Part shown: positions 12,584 through 25,168 of the stretch, piece after piece | Position numbering within the stretch: position 1 is the stretch's first letter | Layout of the letters: each line of letters starts with the position of its first letter | Assembly (NCBI GenBank): GCA_932521035.1 | Contig: OW051494.1 | Span: 3,396,001 to 3,460,000, forward strand | Length of the DNA stretch: 64,000 nucleotides | Direction: 5' to 3' | Source: Oscheius dolichura | Lineage: Eukaryota > Nematoda > Chromadorea > Rhabditida > Rhabditidae | Translations under genes and position numbers: made by a program | The notes under the pieces: model-generated | Told to the model about the DNA's origin: nothing | What the model saw: only the letters and a program-made list of their open reading frames with translations | The model's database searches: none

Positions 12584-14293
12584 TCGACCAACATTGCGGA
12601 ATCGCCCTGGAGGATAGCGAGAAGATGCGACACGCGACAAGAAGTACACAATGACAACAAGAAGGATACCCCCTCCAGGTGTTTTACGCCTGAGGGGCCG
12701 CCAAAAGGGACCAGAAGAATGGACGGTAGCGGGAGGGGGAGACAGACGGCCAGCTTCAGCTTGTTCTCGGATGGCTCTCCGACGGTTCCACGGCCTGGGA
12801 AGGAGGCGACACTGCACTGCACATTGGTGGTGGGCGAAGAGGACGAAGAGCACCACTGTCTTCCTCTGAAAAATTCGATATAGAATAATCTACGGCTTTA
12901 CAAATATACTACCCACCTATTTTGGGAAATCATTGGGCATTTACTCCTTTTCTAGAAAAAAGGGAAAACCTTGTCGACCTCGGACCAGACTAGCGCCGCC
13001 TGTTTCGCTTATAGAGCTTCGCAAGGACCACGTTTTTTTTGTGGTTAGAGTAGGTTTATTATGCACTTATTTCCCCAAGCGGTGTTCAACCGAGTCGACG
13101 TTAACCTATCGACGGCCAAAGTGTCGCGCTGTCCCGACCCGAGTCAGCCTGTTGGCCCTTGTAAAAGCGATACACAACCAGTCACGGCAATGGCGACATA
13201 ATGGGCTTATGGTATCGGTCGGTTTTCAATAGCTTATAATAACTTGTAAGCCCCGCTTCTACAACTTTGTAGACTATTGAGGATGTGCGGCCGTCGGTAA
13301 AGAGCGGCCGGGTGAAAGGGCGAATAGTCTTTTTGGCGGCAGTGGGTTACGGGGTCTGCTCAAAATCTAGCCAAATACCTTCGTCAATGTATTCTTCGCC
13401 CGCGAGTCGCTTATTCATCGTCCATGTGTCCATCCCCCTTTGATCCGCCGCTCATCCTCCGACATCCTGTCTCGCCCTCCCCCGTCTTCCCTCATCCTCC
13501 ATCGATGTTGTGTGGACGACGAGTGCAACAGTCCACAGGAAAGCGATAGCATCCGGGTCTTGTTGTTGAGGAGATGCCAGTCACCAGTCTTCGTCAGTCG
13601 GTCCATCCTCCGGCTGTCGGCTCTCGTCCAGGCGTCGTCCGTCCTCCACCCAGCGTACCTGAAAATTAGAAGACCAAGAACAAGCCGCAAATAAGGCAAC
13701 GGGAATATAAATTGATTTAATAGAATTTGGCCAAAAAAGCGGAAGTTATCAGATCTTCGGATACTACCGGTCTCCTTTTTGGCAGTCGAGTCACAACGTG
13801 CTCCAAACACCGCTGTGGCACACGAGGGACTCGCGCAGCCAGGAGACCGGGCCGGGACACCTCCTCGGATGGGTAGGCTGCCGTGAGAGGCGGATTCCCT
13901 CACAACTGTCCCATTGGCCGTCCCTACTAACCCAAGTTTTGGAGCAAAAGAAAGAGACCCGAATGGACGGGAGACGCCATTTTACGTGGGAAGGGCACCC
14001 ACAGCGCCGTTTTCTGTCGTTCCCGGAGGAAGAGAGGCATGACAGACGAGCGCCGGCCTCGAAGAGGTCCGACACTCTTTGCGCACGAAATAAGGAGCGA
14101 CTACTTTTGAAAAGAAAAAATACGACCTGGAGATGAAGAAGTAGACGACCGCCGAAGAGAAGAAGGAGAAGCGAGACTGACTGAAAAGGCCATCTACAGT
14201 TGTCGATCAACAGAATAAACGCGTTTTTGACCGGGAATATCTGTTTTGGACAAATCGCCGAAGAGTCAAGAAGAGCCTGGTGATCAGTGGACG
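12584..14293. other. Gene-poor stretch between satellite and coiled-coil gene
   Basis: 1.7 kb without a recognisable gene. The long minus-strand frames at 12548-12856 and 13415-13903 and the plus-strand frame at 13440-13694 show no family resemblance and no consistent splice pattern. A weak exon-like segment on the minus strand near 13520-13660 (after an acceptor-like TTTTCAG) could not be joined to anything. The promoter of the gene at 14294 should lie at the right end. Confidence 0.4.
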
Positions 14294-14820
14294 ATGAGCG
14301 ACGAGCCACGCAGAATGGCGACGGCTGATGACTTCGCCAGTCTTACAACCAGTCAACTAGTCGCGAGGAAGTCCGACCTCCAACGGTTTGTCCTCCTTTA
14401 CAGTATCCACCGGAAGAAGAGTTCAGAAAAGTAGAAGCGGAGGTGAAATTGAGGAACGACTACAAGAAGAAGGTGGACCGGCTGGCGATAATGCTGAACG
14501 AGGCGAAGGAGCCGGGACAGGGGGTGTGCCAGGAGATAATGGAGAACAAGGCCAAGATAGAGGGACTGATACAGCAGAACCTGAGGAACGGGCAGGTCGT
14601 GTTCAGTGGGCTGCGGGACGCCATCCGCGAGATGACGGACAAGGCGAAGAGCGTCGAGGACCAGGGCGAGGAGACCCGGAGGCAGATCAAGGAGGTGCGC
14701 AAGTACCTGCGCCAGCTCGACCACCACGAGCAGCTTCTGCAGATGAACCTCCTCGATAAGATGCTCTCCTTCCTCGCCTGGCTACGCCACCTCTTCTATT
14801 CTCTCATCTTCACAACATAA
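14294..14820 (+). CDS. Small coiled-coil protein with hydrophobic C-terminus, unrecognised
   Basis: Two exons. Exon 1 starts MSDEPRRMATADDFASLTTS; the intron (GTTTGTCC...GTTCAG, about 14384-14432) restores the frame into RKVEAEVKLRNDYKKKVDRL. The rest is charged helix (VCQEIMENKAKIEGLIQQNL; EETRRQIKEVRKYLRQLDHH) and it ends with a hydrophobic segment, MLSFLAWLRHLFYSLIFTT. The product is about 150 residues. Predicted features are a coiled coil and a possible tail anchor, as in small SNARE-like or organelle-tethering subunits, but I do not recognise the family. The TAA at 14818 overlaps the AATAAA at 14819-14824. The gene converges with the nuclear receptor, leaving only 33 bp between the two stops. 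Confidence 0.75.
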
Positions 14821-14853
14821 TAAACCTTTTTATATTTTGTCTCTTTTTATTTA

Positions 14854-15925
14854 TCACACCAATATCTGGCAGTGCTCGTTGATCTCGGCGAGTCTGGCCT
14901 TCAGCAGACGGGCTCGTCCTGTCCGATGCCTCCGGCCGTACTTCCAAGGCCCTCTAATCATAATTTTACTTTATTTATTGATAGAAAAGAAGGATTCAAC
15001 TAAGAGAGGAGGAGGCACTGTGGTGGGTGGACCGATCAGGCGGGACTCAGCCCGGAAGGACTCTTCCATCAAAACGACGATCTGTTCCACTTTCTCGGGA
15101 GTCGAGGCCCTTTGAAGCCAGTGGAGATAGACCGGGTAGAGGGGACTGGAGAAGCCGAGGACGGGGGCAACCTCTCCTGAAGGGGACTATCCTCCCTTCT
15201 GGGGCAGACAAACCGAGACGACAGAAGAGGAGGCAGATCGACAGCCGCTGCTCCTCCGGTTCCAGTTCCAAGTCCAGCGGGAGAATGTGTTCTTTCTAAA
15301 ACCACAGGGTTACGATAACAATTGACCCACGTTGACTTCGCGGAGTCGTCGGTCAGAGTGTGTCCGGAGGTAGAACTGGAGCATGACGTGGTAGTAGTCG
15401 GCGAAGAGGGCCTTCTTCTCGTCTGCCGAGGTGAAGGCGAGGAGGACACTCTGGCCGAATGTCCCGAGCATGGCCACCAGCACCACGTCCCCTAAAGTGG
15501 CCTGTTCCCGATCTCCCACCCCACCTACAGTCGACGGCGTTCCACCTATTCTTCTGTCTCTTCGTCTTGCCGGCCTGCTTCCTCGGGCCCCGCTCGCTCT
15601 GCACTGCCCGGACATTCATATTGAGCCGGAGACACTTGGCCAGTCGACAGGCCGGGCACCAGTTCCTGCGGGTCTTGTCGATGGCACAGTTCTCCTCGCC
15701 GGCTAAATCTGCCCTGCTCGGGGGACAGGGGGAGGGCCACCCACAGATACAGACGTAGCTGATGTTCTTGCGGACGCTCCTCTTGAAGAAACAACTGCAG
15801 CCGTCGCACGTCCACAGCCCGTAGTGTCGGCCGAAGGACCTGTCCCCACAGACCTGGCAGGGCACGGCCGAGACGCTGTTCCTCCCTGGAAGGGCAGGGA
15901 GTAAAAAGACAAGTCACCTACCCAT
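14854..15925 (-). CDS. Nuclear hormone receptor, NR2E-like (tailless/PNR group)
   Basis: Ligand-type transcription factor. Starting at ATGG plus the next exon, the DNA-binding domain reads [21 protein letters not shown]-box [19 protein letters not shown], then (across a 43-nt intron) [20 protein letters not shown] and AKCLRLNMN, giving all eight zinc cysteines. The following [13 protein letters not shown] is the NR2E signature (AVQHERGPR). A shortened ligand-binding domain follows: [72 protein letters not shown], and a last exon [20 protein letters not shown] ending INEHCQILV. That last exon resembles the H10 FGRLLLxLPxLR region. The AF-2 helix is not evident. Start exon and last donor (GTCCCG) are inferred. 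Confidence 0.85.
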
Positions 15926-16881
15926 GCTGGCTGTCGGAATGGGGCTGTAACCCGAGCAGAAGCCATCCAAGGTGCTGTGATTCCGCGACTAACGAAAGGC
16001 AAACATCAACTCCTGCTTTTGTTGTGGGTGAAGTTATTCCGTACTTGATTTGGGGGAATCATACAAAGAGCTCGACCAGTTTCCTCTGTTAGAATCTCAT
16101 ATTCTGGCATTGTACCCGACACCGTAGTGGAAGGGGAAGGGAAGGCGGGGACGATTGGTGGGAAACGACGACTGCTCAACTTCTTGGCGAACTTTTTTTT
16201 AATTATATATATGCGTCTTCTTATCACCCCGGGGAGGCCTCTTCATTTTCATGTTTCCTATGCCACTTTATTGTAATTTTGCGGCGGCGCTTGATGCGCT
16301 CCTCAAATGTAACTCTTATTTTATTTTATGGAATATAGAACACGATAAAAGAACGAATTCAATGGGATAAGGATTGAAACATCGACGAAAGATGGTCAAA
16401 GAACCAAAGCATTTGTATAAGAAACGTCGGCAACGTTTTTTAGCTGTTGAGATGGTATTTATCGTCATACTTATGGATATATATCATTTTCTTATTTTTT
16501 ATGCAGGATTCGAAGATTGTTTACGCTTGCTTGTTTTTATATCGTGGCTGTTGTTTTGATACTTGTTGTTTGCAGTGTGGGGCGTGGTTATCATTCTTTT
16601 TCTGCTTCTAGGCAACCTGAAGATACTCGCCAGTTTATCTTTTATATCTATAGCTGCTTTTTTCTTTTCTTTCCTATAATTTTATAAAAAGACATATTTC
16701 CTAAATGCGAAAAATATAAAAATGCTCGAGGTGGACTTTGGACGTTTCACGTTCTTTGCGCTCCCTTCAATGTTGTTTGTTCATCTCAAGTTTAGGAGCA
16801 GCTTGCCTTGGTCTGTATCCTTTTTTGTTTCTTTTCGTGTATTTATTACTATCATTCATATATTAATTACTATAATTTTAG
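15926..16881. other. Intergenic between divergent nuclear receptor and ETFDH
   Basis: About 950 bp that changes from GC-rich to AT-rich near 16.2 kb. No coding segment is recognised. An acceptor-like AATTTTAG abuts the ETFDH ATG directly (16882), a candidate trans-splice site. Confidence 0.5.
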
Positions 16882-19129
16882 ATGAGAGGCTCTTACCCTC
16901 AATTGATGAGAATTTCTACAAATTTACGGAATGTCGTAAATGGTAAATGGACAACGACTCACTACACAATCAAAGTATTTCTGAATACTTCAAATTTTCT
17001 ATAGACAATTCCATAGGATAGATCGAAAGATCCACGATGGAAAGATATTGATATGACAAGAGAGAGCGACCAGTACGATGTAGTTATTGTTGGTGGAGGA
17101 CCCAGTGGACTATCAGCTGCTATTCGATTGCGACAATTAGCTGAAAAGGAGGGAAAAGGTTTGTCTTTTGCTTGATATGCATGTTTATTTCCATTTACCA
17201 TCATAAAATTTAGAAGTCCGCGTCTGTGTCGTAGAAAAGGCTCCTGAGATTGGAGCTCATACTCTCTCTGGCGCGGTGATTGAAACGCGAGCCCTGGATG
17301 AACTTCTACCAACTTGGAAAGATTTAGGAGCACCAATTCATCAAAAAGTTGAAGTGAGTTATAAGGCGCAATGCATATAATCGTTTTTATAGGCAGAATC
17401 TATAGCAGTTCTAACAGAAACGGGTCGTATTCCGGTTCCATGTTTTCCGGGAGTTCCTCTATATAATCATGGAAACTACGTAGTAAGATTAGGACATGTT
17501 GTAAAATGGCTTGGCGAACAAGCTGAAGCTGCAGGCGTAGAAATTTGGCCTGGAATAGCTGCATCTGAGGTTTTGATTCGAATTAAATCAATTGTTTTCT
17601 GTTTAGATCCTTTACAATGAGGATGGAAGTGTTAAAGGTATAGCAACAAATGATGTAGGAATTGGTAAAGACGGCGCTCCTAAGGTTTGGAAAATTAATT
17701 TTTTAGCCATTATTGTTTCAGGATGGGTTTGCTCGTGGAATGGAACTTCATGGAAAGTGTACTATTTTTGCAGAAGGATGCCGTGGCCACCTTACGAAAC
17801 AGGTATGAAAACTAAATTCTCGAATAGTCTTCCAGGTGCTAACTAAATTCAACCTCCGTAATTCCCCAATGACATACGGTATTGGATTGAAAGAACTTTG
17901 GGAGATTGATCCAAAAAAGCATCGGCCTGGCTATGTGGAGCATACAATGGGATGGCCTCTGGTAAGTACAACATTCTTTATAATTTTTGTGTTTTAGCCT
18001 AAGGATCAGTATGGGGGTTCTTTTCTTTATCACCTTGAAGACAGTGGTCAACCGTTGGTTTCTATTGGATTTGTGGTAGCGCTTGACTATAAAAACCCTA
18101 ATATGAATCCATACAAGGTAAGTACGGTTTGTCAACTGCTTACATGATCATAGGAATTCCAAAAATACAAAACTCATCCTTCTATAAGAAAGCAGCTTGA
18201 AGGTGGAAAGAGAATAGGATACGGTGCGCGTGCTCTCAATGAAGGAGGATATCAGTCCATTCCCAAGTTAATATTCCCAGGTAAATTAATAATAGATCAA
18301 TGTTCACACCTTTTTAGGAGGTTGTTTAATTGGTTGTACTGCTGGTTTTCTCAATGTTGCTAAATTAAAAGGTACACACAATGCCATGAAATCTGGAATA
18401 GTTGCTGCAGAATCTATATTCAAAGAATTGGCGACCGATAGCGCCTGTTAGTTTCCTTTTTAAAAATTATTTCGTTTGTAGCAATCACTCCTAAATCGTA
18501 TCCAGAGGAACTGGAGAAATCTTATGTTATGAAGGAGCTGAAAGCTACGAGGAATATAAGACCTTCCTTTAATTCTTCTCTTGGTACGTTTTGTTAACTA
18601 TCTTAACAAATTGAATAGGATGGCTTGGTGGTGTAGCATATTCTGGACTTTTTTACGTACTAGGAAGAGGATTGGAACCGTGGACTTTGCACCATGGAAA
18701 GCCAGACAATGAGCAAATTAAGAAAAAAGAAGACGCCAAGCCTATTGACTATCCTAAACCAGATAACGAAATTACATTCGACCTGCTGACGTCCGTTTCT
18801 CTAACTGGGACCAATCACGAAGAAAATCAACCCTCTCATCTCACCTTGAAAAATGATGACGTTCCTGTAGACGTTAATCTCAAACTATTCGATGGACCAG
18901 AGGGTCGCTATTGCCCTGCCGGTTTGTTTTACTTTTTAAATGTTAACAGCAAGCCATTTTAGGTGTGTATGAGTTTGTACCGCGAGAAGACGACACTTCT
19001 CAAATGAGACTGCAAATTAATGCACAAAACTGCATCCATTGCAAAACCTGTGATATCAAGGATCCAACGCAAAACATCAACTGGGTTACACCTGAAGGAG
19101 GAGAAGGCCCGAAATATTCTGGAATGTAA
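16882..19129 (+). CDS. etfdh: Electron transfer flavoprotein-ubiquinone oxidoreductase
   Basis: ETF-QO of the inner mitochondrial membrane passes electrons from ETF to ubiquinone in fatty-acid and amino-acid oxidation. The N-terminus [19 protein letters not shown] is a basic presequence-like segment, then WTTHYTIK, as in the human protein. An intron follows (its acceptor is the second ATAG, near 17020), then [20 protein letters not shown] and the FAD Rossmann motif [15 protein letters not shown]. Later blocks include [45 protein letters not shown] and [20 protein letters not shown]. The C-terminal ferredoxin-like part has RYCPAGVYEFV and [19 protein letters not shown], giving the four 4Fe-4S cysteines, and ends [10 protein letters not shown]. 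About ten introns of 35-60 nt. The gene is complete and no residue appears missing. Confidence 0.96.
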
Positions 19130-19469
19130 AGAAAGCATTTTCGATAGGTTTTATTTACTTTACTTGTATTAATTAAGATATGACATATTTATATAGTTGG
19201 GTGTTTAATTTTACGTGTTTGTAACTAAATATCATACCATAAATCCTCTATACTCGATTCCCTACGTTAATTTAATTCCAAAACAAAAATTGTCCAGGAG
19301 AATCTCTAATGATTGTTACAATCGGGCGTTATGGCATCGACCCTGCCCTTATCAGCCCTCTTTTGTAGCATTCTACACCCACTTTAAACACTTTTGGAAT
19401 ATTCTCCTGCGTCGATTATCGAAATGTTCTGTGAACACTAGGAATTTTTCCTTTTCAGTGCTATAAAAT
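19130..19469. other. Intergenic, ETFDH to SHMT
   Basis: AT-rich, 340 bp on the same strand. CCTTTTCAG ends 11 bp before the ATG at 19470 and is a likely trans-splice acceptor for the first SHMT exon. Nothing else is recognised. Confidence 0.5.
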
Positions 19470-22250
19470 ATGTATAGAAACGGTCTAACAGCAGCCTATA
19501 GATGTGGATATTCTCTTTTGAAGCCAAGGGTAAGTACAATGGATGTGAAGAATGGCCAAGACCAAAAACCGTTTGTTTGCCTTCTATCATTTATTAGCAG
19601 ATCAATACTTTATGGGGTAGCGTTCCACGAGAACATCGAGGGTCACTTTGAATTTCGAAAAGCCCGCCTGTTCTTGAAACCATGTTGTTTTGCACAGTCC
19701 ATGCAAATCAACGTTCTTCGGATTACATTTTATCTTATTTTTATTTCTTCCGCTTCTATCGGAAAGGCGATCTAACCGTTCTCGGAGGGTCACTTGCGGC
19801 CGACGAACGATAGCGATAACCAGTTTTGATAGCATCGTACCCTACAACTAGGGTCTCTTCCACAAACGCTTCTCTAGGTGTCCTCGGCGGTATCCAGGTC
19901 ATCTTTTACCTAGTCGAGCACCGTTTTTAAACCAACTCGAGAGATAACCCCGTAAAAATCCCTGATGCTTTAAAACGTTTCAATGGGTCGCACCGATGAG
20001 TTATCCTCCCACCGATCTTTTTTTTCCATCACCGAAAACATGTTGTCTAGTTATTTCCTTGTCCCATCTGAACGCCTCTCCTTTTCCTTATCAGAACTCA
20101 TTATTCATTTTGCATATCCTGAAGCTTGAGATAAAATCTTGTGAATAGATTACAAACTCTCTAAACAGTCTTTTTCGCTACTTGGTAAAGCTGTTTTAGA
20201 AAAAGCTTTCCTTATCAAAAGCGTTTCCGAATATCAGCCCATAATCTATCAAAAAGTAGTCGCGTAGTCTCGACTAGACGCGAAAATGAAAACAAGCGTA
20301 GCTGGTCGATGGCCCGGTGATAAGTCACAGACGCACATGAACCGTTTCCCAGTAAAGACTCGCCATTTTCAGAGTGCTCTCCTCATGTCGACCGAAAACG
20401 TCCACACTCCTCTTGTTCCTGTGGAACGCAGCGGATATTCAGGTCAAAATATGCTGACTGACCATGTTTCAACTGTAGATTCCGAAGTATTTTCAATTAT
20501 GAAGAACGTGAGTTCTATATAAATTAGTTCTTTCTAAAGAAATCCCCCTTTTATAAGCAATAAAAGCGTTTTTCCAGGAGAAAGCTAGGCAACGCCGTGG
20601 ATTAGAGCTGATAGCCAGCGAGAACTTTACCACAAAGGCCGTTATGGATGCGATAGGCTCAGCAATGTGCAATAAATATTCCGAAGGTTATCCCGGTGCT
20701 AGGTATCTGCCCGTATTAGATAATATTCAATAAAATCTTCAGATATTACGGCGGAAACGAATTCATTGACCAGATGGAGTTGCTGTGTCAAAAGAGAGCC
20801 CTCCAGGTGACAAAATCCCCCTAAAAAATAAAAGAAGAAATAATTTAGGTGTTCGGACTGGATGCCGAGAAGTGGGGAGTGAATGTGCAGTCGCTGTCCG
20901 GCTCTCCGGCCAACTTCGCCGTCTACACGGCCATCGTCGAGCCCAACGGCCGAATTATGGGACTGGACCTGCCCGACGGCGGCCATCTCTCCCACGGGTA
21001 CTGTTCTCCCTGCCCCCCATACCCCCTAGATTATAGATTCTTTACCCCTGCTCGTAAAGTCTCGGCCACCTCGATCTTCTTCCAGTCGATGCCCTATAAG
21101 GTCGACCCCAAGACCGGCCTCCTGGACTACGATAAACTCGAGGAGAACGCCCTCCTCTTCCGTCCGAAAGTCATCGTTGCTGGTCTGTTCCTGGAATAGG
21201 AAAAGTATAAAAAGAACATCTAGGCGTCTCCTGCTATGCCCGGCACCTGGACTATGCCCGGTTCAGGAAGATCGCCGACAAGTGCGGCGCTTACCTGATG
21301 GCCGACATGGCTCACATTTCCGGCCTCGTGGCTGCTGGAATCGTGCCATCTCCCTTCGAATTCGCCGACGTCGTCACCACAACCACCCACAAATCCCTTC
21401 GTGGCCCCAGGGGAGCTCTCATCTTCTATAGGAAAGGTAGATTTTGCACATTAGAGACTAAAACAGCCCCCCATTTTCATTGGAAACAGACAAAAGATAG
21501 CTTTTGGAGGAGGTTCAACCGGAAAAATAGTATTTTAGGTGTCCGTTCGACCAATGCCAAGGGAGAAAAGATCTTGTATGATTTGGGAGACAAGATCAAC
21601 GCGGCCGTCTTCCCCGGCCTCCAAGGAGGACCTCACAACCACACAATTGCGGGCATTGCCGTCACTCTGAAACAGTGTCTCACCGACGAATTCGTCAACT
21701 ATTCGAAGCAGATTGTCAAAAATTCAAAGGCTCTGGCCGCTCGTCTGAATGAGCTGGGTTATACACTGGCTACCGGTTTGTTTTACCTTGAACATCCCTC
21801 CTAAAGGCTGATTTAGATGGAACGGATAACCATTTACTTTTGGTTGATCTTCGACCCAAGAAAATAGAGGGGGCGAAGGCCGAGCACGTCCTGGATCTGG
21901 CTCATATTGCTTGTAATAAGAACACTTGTCCGGGGGATGTTTCCGCTCTTCGTCCGGGTGGAATCCGTCTGGGATCACCGGCGCTCACTTCTCGCGGTTT
22001 CAAGGAGGAAGACTTCAAAAAAGTAGGAGAATTCATCGACCAAGGTGAGGTTTCTTTCCCCCAAGACACATATCATAATATAGGAATCAAGATAGCTATT
22101 AAATATCAAGATCAAGGAGGAAAAACAATCAGGGAATTCAAAGCTTTTACCGAAAAGAACGATGATTTCAAAAAGGATATCGGGCAATTAGCCGAAGCTG
22201 TAGAAAACTTCGCCAGCAAGTTTGAGATCCCTGGCAATGCTGAATACTAA
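19470..22250 (+). CDS. shmt: Serine hydroxymethyltransferase, apparent mitochondrial and cytosolic starts
   Basis: PLP enzyme interconverting serine and glycine and charging tetrahydrofolate. A 60-nt first exon (19470-19529) encodes [20 protein letters not shown], a typical mitochondrial presequence, followed by GTAAGT. It joins in frame to an acceptor CATTTTCAG at 20371-20372, giving [20 protein letters not shown]. Translation from the ATG at 20385 (MSTENV) would give a cytosolic form. The core follows: [70 protein letters not shown], the PLP lysine in [30 protein letters not shown] and [20 protein letters not shown]. Stop TAA at 22248-22250. The first intron (843 nt) is far longer than its neighbours. 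An upstream ATG at 20286 would lengthen the second form if that acceptor is not used. Confidence 0.93.
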
Positions 22251-22517
22251 ATGTACAAGCTTAATTTGTTCTCACTTTCTGTTCTAATATTAAATTTACT
22301 TATTACACTATCGATATGAATGAAACAATCGTAGTATTTTACATATTTATTCTTTGATATGAGTGACAATTTAGCATGAGGAACAATGTAGAAATTTAAC
22401 AAAACTCTTTGAACCAGCTCTCATTGGAGTTCCCCTTTCAACTTTTACAAATAACTCACCTTGATATCGAGATCATTTTTTCTGACACAATTTAAAATTT
22501 TATAAAAACTTCGAAGG

Positions 22518-24698
22518 TTACATTTCTTCGCTCCTAGCTTCTGGCGTGGCAGGTGTTTCACGTTTCCACCATGATGTGAACGCTTTTACCTTTATAATAA
22601 ATCTTATGAACAAAGATCAACTTACTTTTGAAGAGATACCTTCGTCAAAAGGGGTTTCTCTACTTCTTTGCGTTAAGTCGTCTGCTAATGTGGTCGAAGA
22701 AGATGGTCGTGTCAAAATGTTATTCCTATCGTGTCCTTCTAATGAATCTTCGGCTATTTCAGCCCCTTTTAACCAATTGGACAGGCTCTGCTTCACTTTC
22801 ATACCAGTTTCACCTAAATAATTTGTGGAAAATTAAAAGTAATAATTTTACCTAGATTTTTCCCTGTTGTTGTGATCGCCGTTAAGGCTTTCCGGGCATT
22901 TCTTGAACCTGATACGTTATGTTCCATACGCAGAAGAACATCGCCAAGCCCTATTTGTCCAGCAAACGGATGCCCTGGAGGTACACATGAAAGATCATCA
23001 TGTACACGAGATGTTAAAACACGGTAATTGCTAAAGAGAAAAAAAAAGATATGAAATTGCATTATTCTCACTTTGTCGTTTTCCATTCAGCTATAAAGGC
23101 AGCTCCGAAATCTCCAACTGATGAATTTAGGGACGATCGCGTAGTGGCGATCAAAAATAGAAGATAGTTTTTCATTTGGATACGAATCCACTCGTCCCCA
23201 CCTTCAAATACTATAAATATCTGTTTTTGGTTTACAAAAGCAACAAACTCGAAGGATCGCTTTTATTTTCAATACTTTTCAGGATGTAGTCACCAAAACG
23301 AAGATCAGCGGAGGTTAAAAACAAATTCTTTTTTAGATCTACATCCACAAATTCAACATTTCCTGCTCCCACTTCATTTATCTAAGTATTTTACACTGTA
23401 AACTTTAATAAAAACGATACCGTAATAATTGCATCAAAGGTTTCTTTTTTCATGGCGAAAAGGGCATTTGTTGCTCCAGCCACAAAAGACTGCAAAGGCT
23501 TAATTGTATCGAGAAGTGGTAGAGGTACGTATGGTAAAAAACTATTACCCTAAGAATGAATTCTGAACAATACAAAACTCAACTCACCTTAGTGAAGATA
23601 CTGAGCGGAAAACCATAAGTATCCGTTGCTTTAATAGGATCATCTTTCAGAACGCTAGTTCCATTGCCAATAACAATTTCACCATCTTCCGTTTTATCCG
23701 CTACGGGAATTTCGAAAACTGGTAAGGTATTTTGTGTTTTGCTTTGATAGGAAGAAAATTGCAGGCCTTCTTCCAGTAGTTCTAAACGGGGCTGAAAAGC
23801 TGTTATAAACTAAGCCAACTTGGAAATAAGGAGATAAGTGAGAGTATAGTATCTCCTAATAGTTGAGCTGGGGTAATAAAAAAGAATATCTAAATAAAAC
23901 ATTATTAAATTAGCAAGCGTCAACACCTCACTCGTTTTTCCAAAAGTAGCAACTTAAAAAGCAGTACTGCCCGATGGCGAAAAGTTTGAAAAAACTCGGC
24001 AACGGGTATATCTGCAATCGTGGATGTGAGGTTTACTAACTAAAAACCCATTGAAGCAGCTTGCCCATCTACAAGATCCCCAGCAAACATTTCGCAAAGG
24101 TTAGTATACATTTGAGAAAGAACTTCTACCTATAAAAATGATAGAATTTAACTATATTATTATTCAACCATACCCTAGAAAAGTCTAGTTCATTAAAATA
24201 GGCTTGAGTAATAAGCTGTAGCTTTGCCTTCAGAACTCCATATAAGGGGGCACGTGATAGTATACACACACTTTTTTGCACAGTATTCCGTGATACATCT
24301 TCCTCTTTGGATATAAGATCCTAAAAATAAAAGAGAAAAATGAAAAATAAATAATCCTTACCTTTGTGGCAATCTGGCGGTAACAGGATATTCCGAAGAT
24401 GACTGTTTCTGGGTTTTCATAAGAAGGAAGAGTAAAATATACAGTATCTAATATGAATTAAACGCTTAGAAGAACAAGCTAATACCATTCGTAGAATTAT
24501 GTGAACCATCAGGGATTGCCAAGGTTGGAAGACAACTCCATTCTTCTGGAAGCCCACATTCTCCAGTACCGGTTAGTGGCGGATGAGCAAACTCTACCTA
24601 AAAGTAATAACTGGTATCAGTAGCTAATATTCAATGATTACCTGACAACCTTTTTTGTGGTGGAATCCGACAACAACTACATGCAAAATTTGTTGCAT
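22518..24698 (-). CDS. avl9: AVL9 homologue (DENN-related secretory pathway protein)
   Basis: AVL9 is a DENN-type protein of late secretory transport and epithelial polarity. The spliced minus-strand product starts MQQILHVVVVGFHHKKGCQV, then LPEEWSCLPTLAIPDGSHN, VIFGISCYRQIATKDL, VQKSVCILSRAPLYGVLKAK and LQLITQAYFNELDFSRVEVL, all matching the start of AVL9. The conserved C-terminal part has NYRVLTSRVHDDLSCVPPGH followed by PFAGQIGLGDVLLRMEHNVS, then KALTAITTTGKNLGETGMKV, and ends VKAFTSWWKRETPATPEARS-EEM. Stop TAA at 22518-22520. The gene has about fourteen short introns, many ending TTTTAG on the minus strand. The start ATG lies about 20 nt after a GTTCAG. SHMT converges on it from the other side, 267 bp between stops. 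The middle exons (23.1-24.0 kb) were read less fully. Confidence 0.9.
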
Positions 24699-25168
24699 TA
24701 GCCAGTCTATTGCATCTATGTTTTTCCCTGAACAAACGATTTATATTAATATTAAACAAAGATAAGTTCAATTGACAATGATTTTAAAGCAAACACAACA
24801 AAGTAGCTGAATAATTAATGACATTTTATTGGTGATATTGTACAGATCCACAAGATGAGGCACATTTTACACAATAAATAGCTGACCCATTATAAATGGG
24901 AGTAAATGACAGAATTAAAGTCGGTTTCAAGAAAGCGAGAACATTGGTCAATTTTGAAAGATTGCAAACTGAGAGATAGGTGGGATGGGGGTACAAGCGA
25001 GATCGCAAAGGAAACCACGGGAATGAGATATAGACAAAAAATACAGGTAAATATTATCACTCGCAGAGTTTGTATGAGGTTAGTTGCATGTAAGGCTATG
25101 ATGAGATGATGAAGCAACAACAGCTATAAAACAGAACAATTAATCCTTACTCATAAACACCCATACAT
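24699..25168. other. Intergenic, KMT5A to AVL9
   Basis: AT-rich, 470 bp between two minus-strand genes; nothing recognisable apart from the candidate acceptor upstream of AVL9. Confidence 0.4.

Noticed and set aside
13440-13694. Insulin-like peptide (RCCVDDECN motif)
   Set aside because: No signal peptide, no B chain and no spacing match; probably chance.
15353-15865. Unspliced nuclear receptor frame with a 13-residue insertion in the second zinc finger
   Set aside because: Removing a 43-nt intron (GTGGGT...TTTAG) restores the normal finger spacing; retention is possible but less likely.
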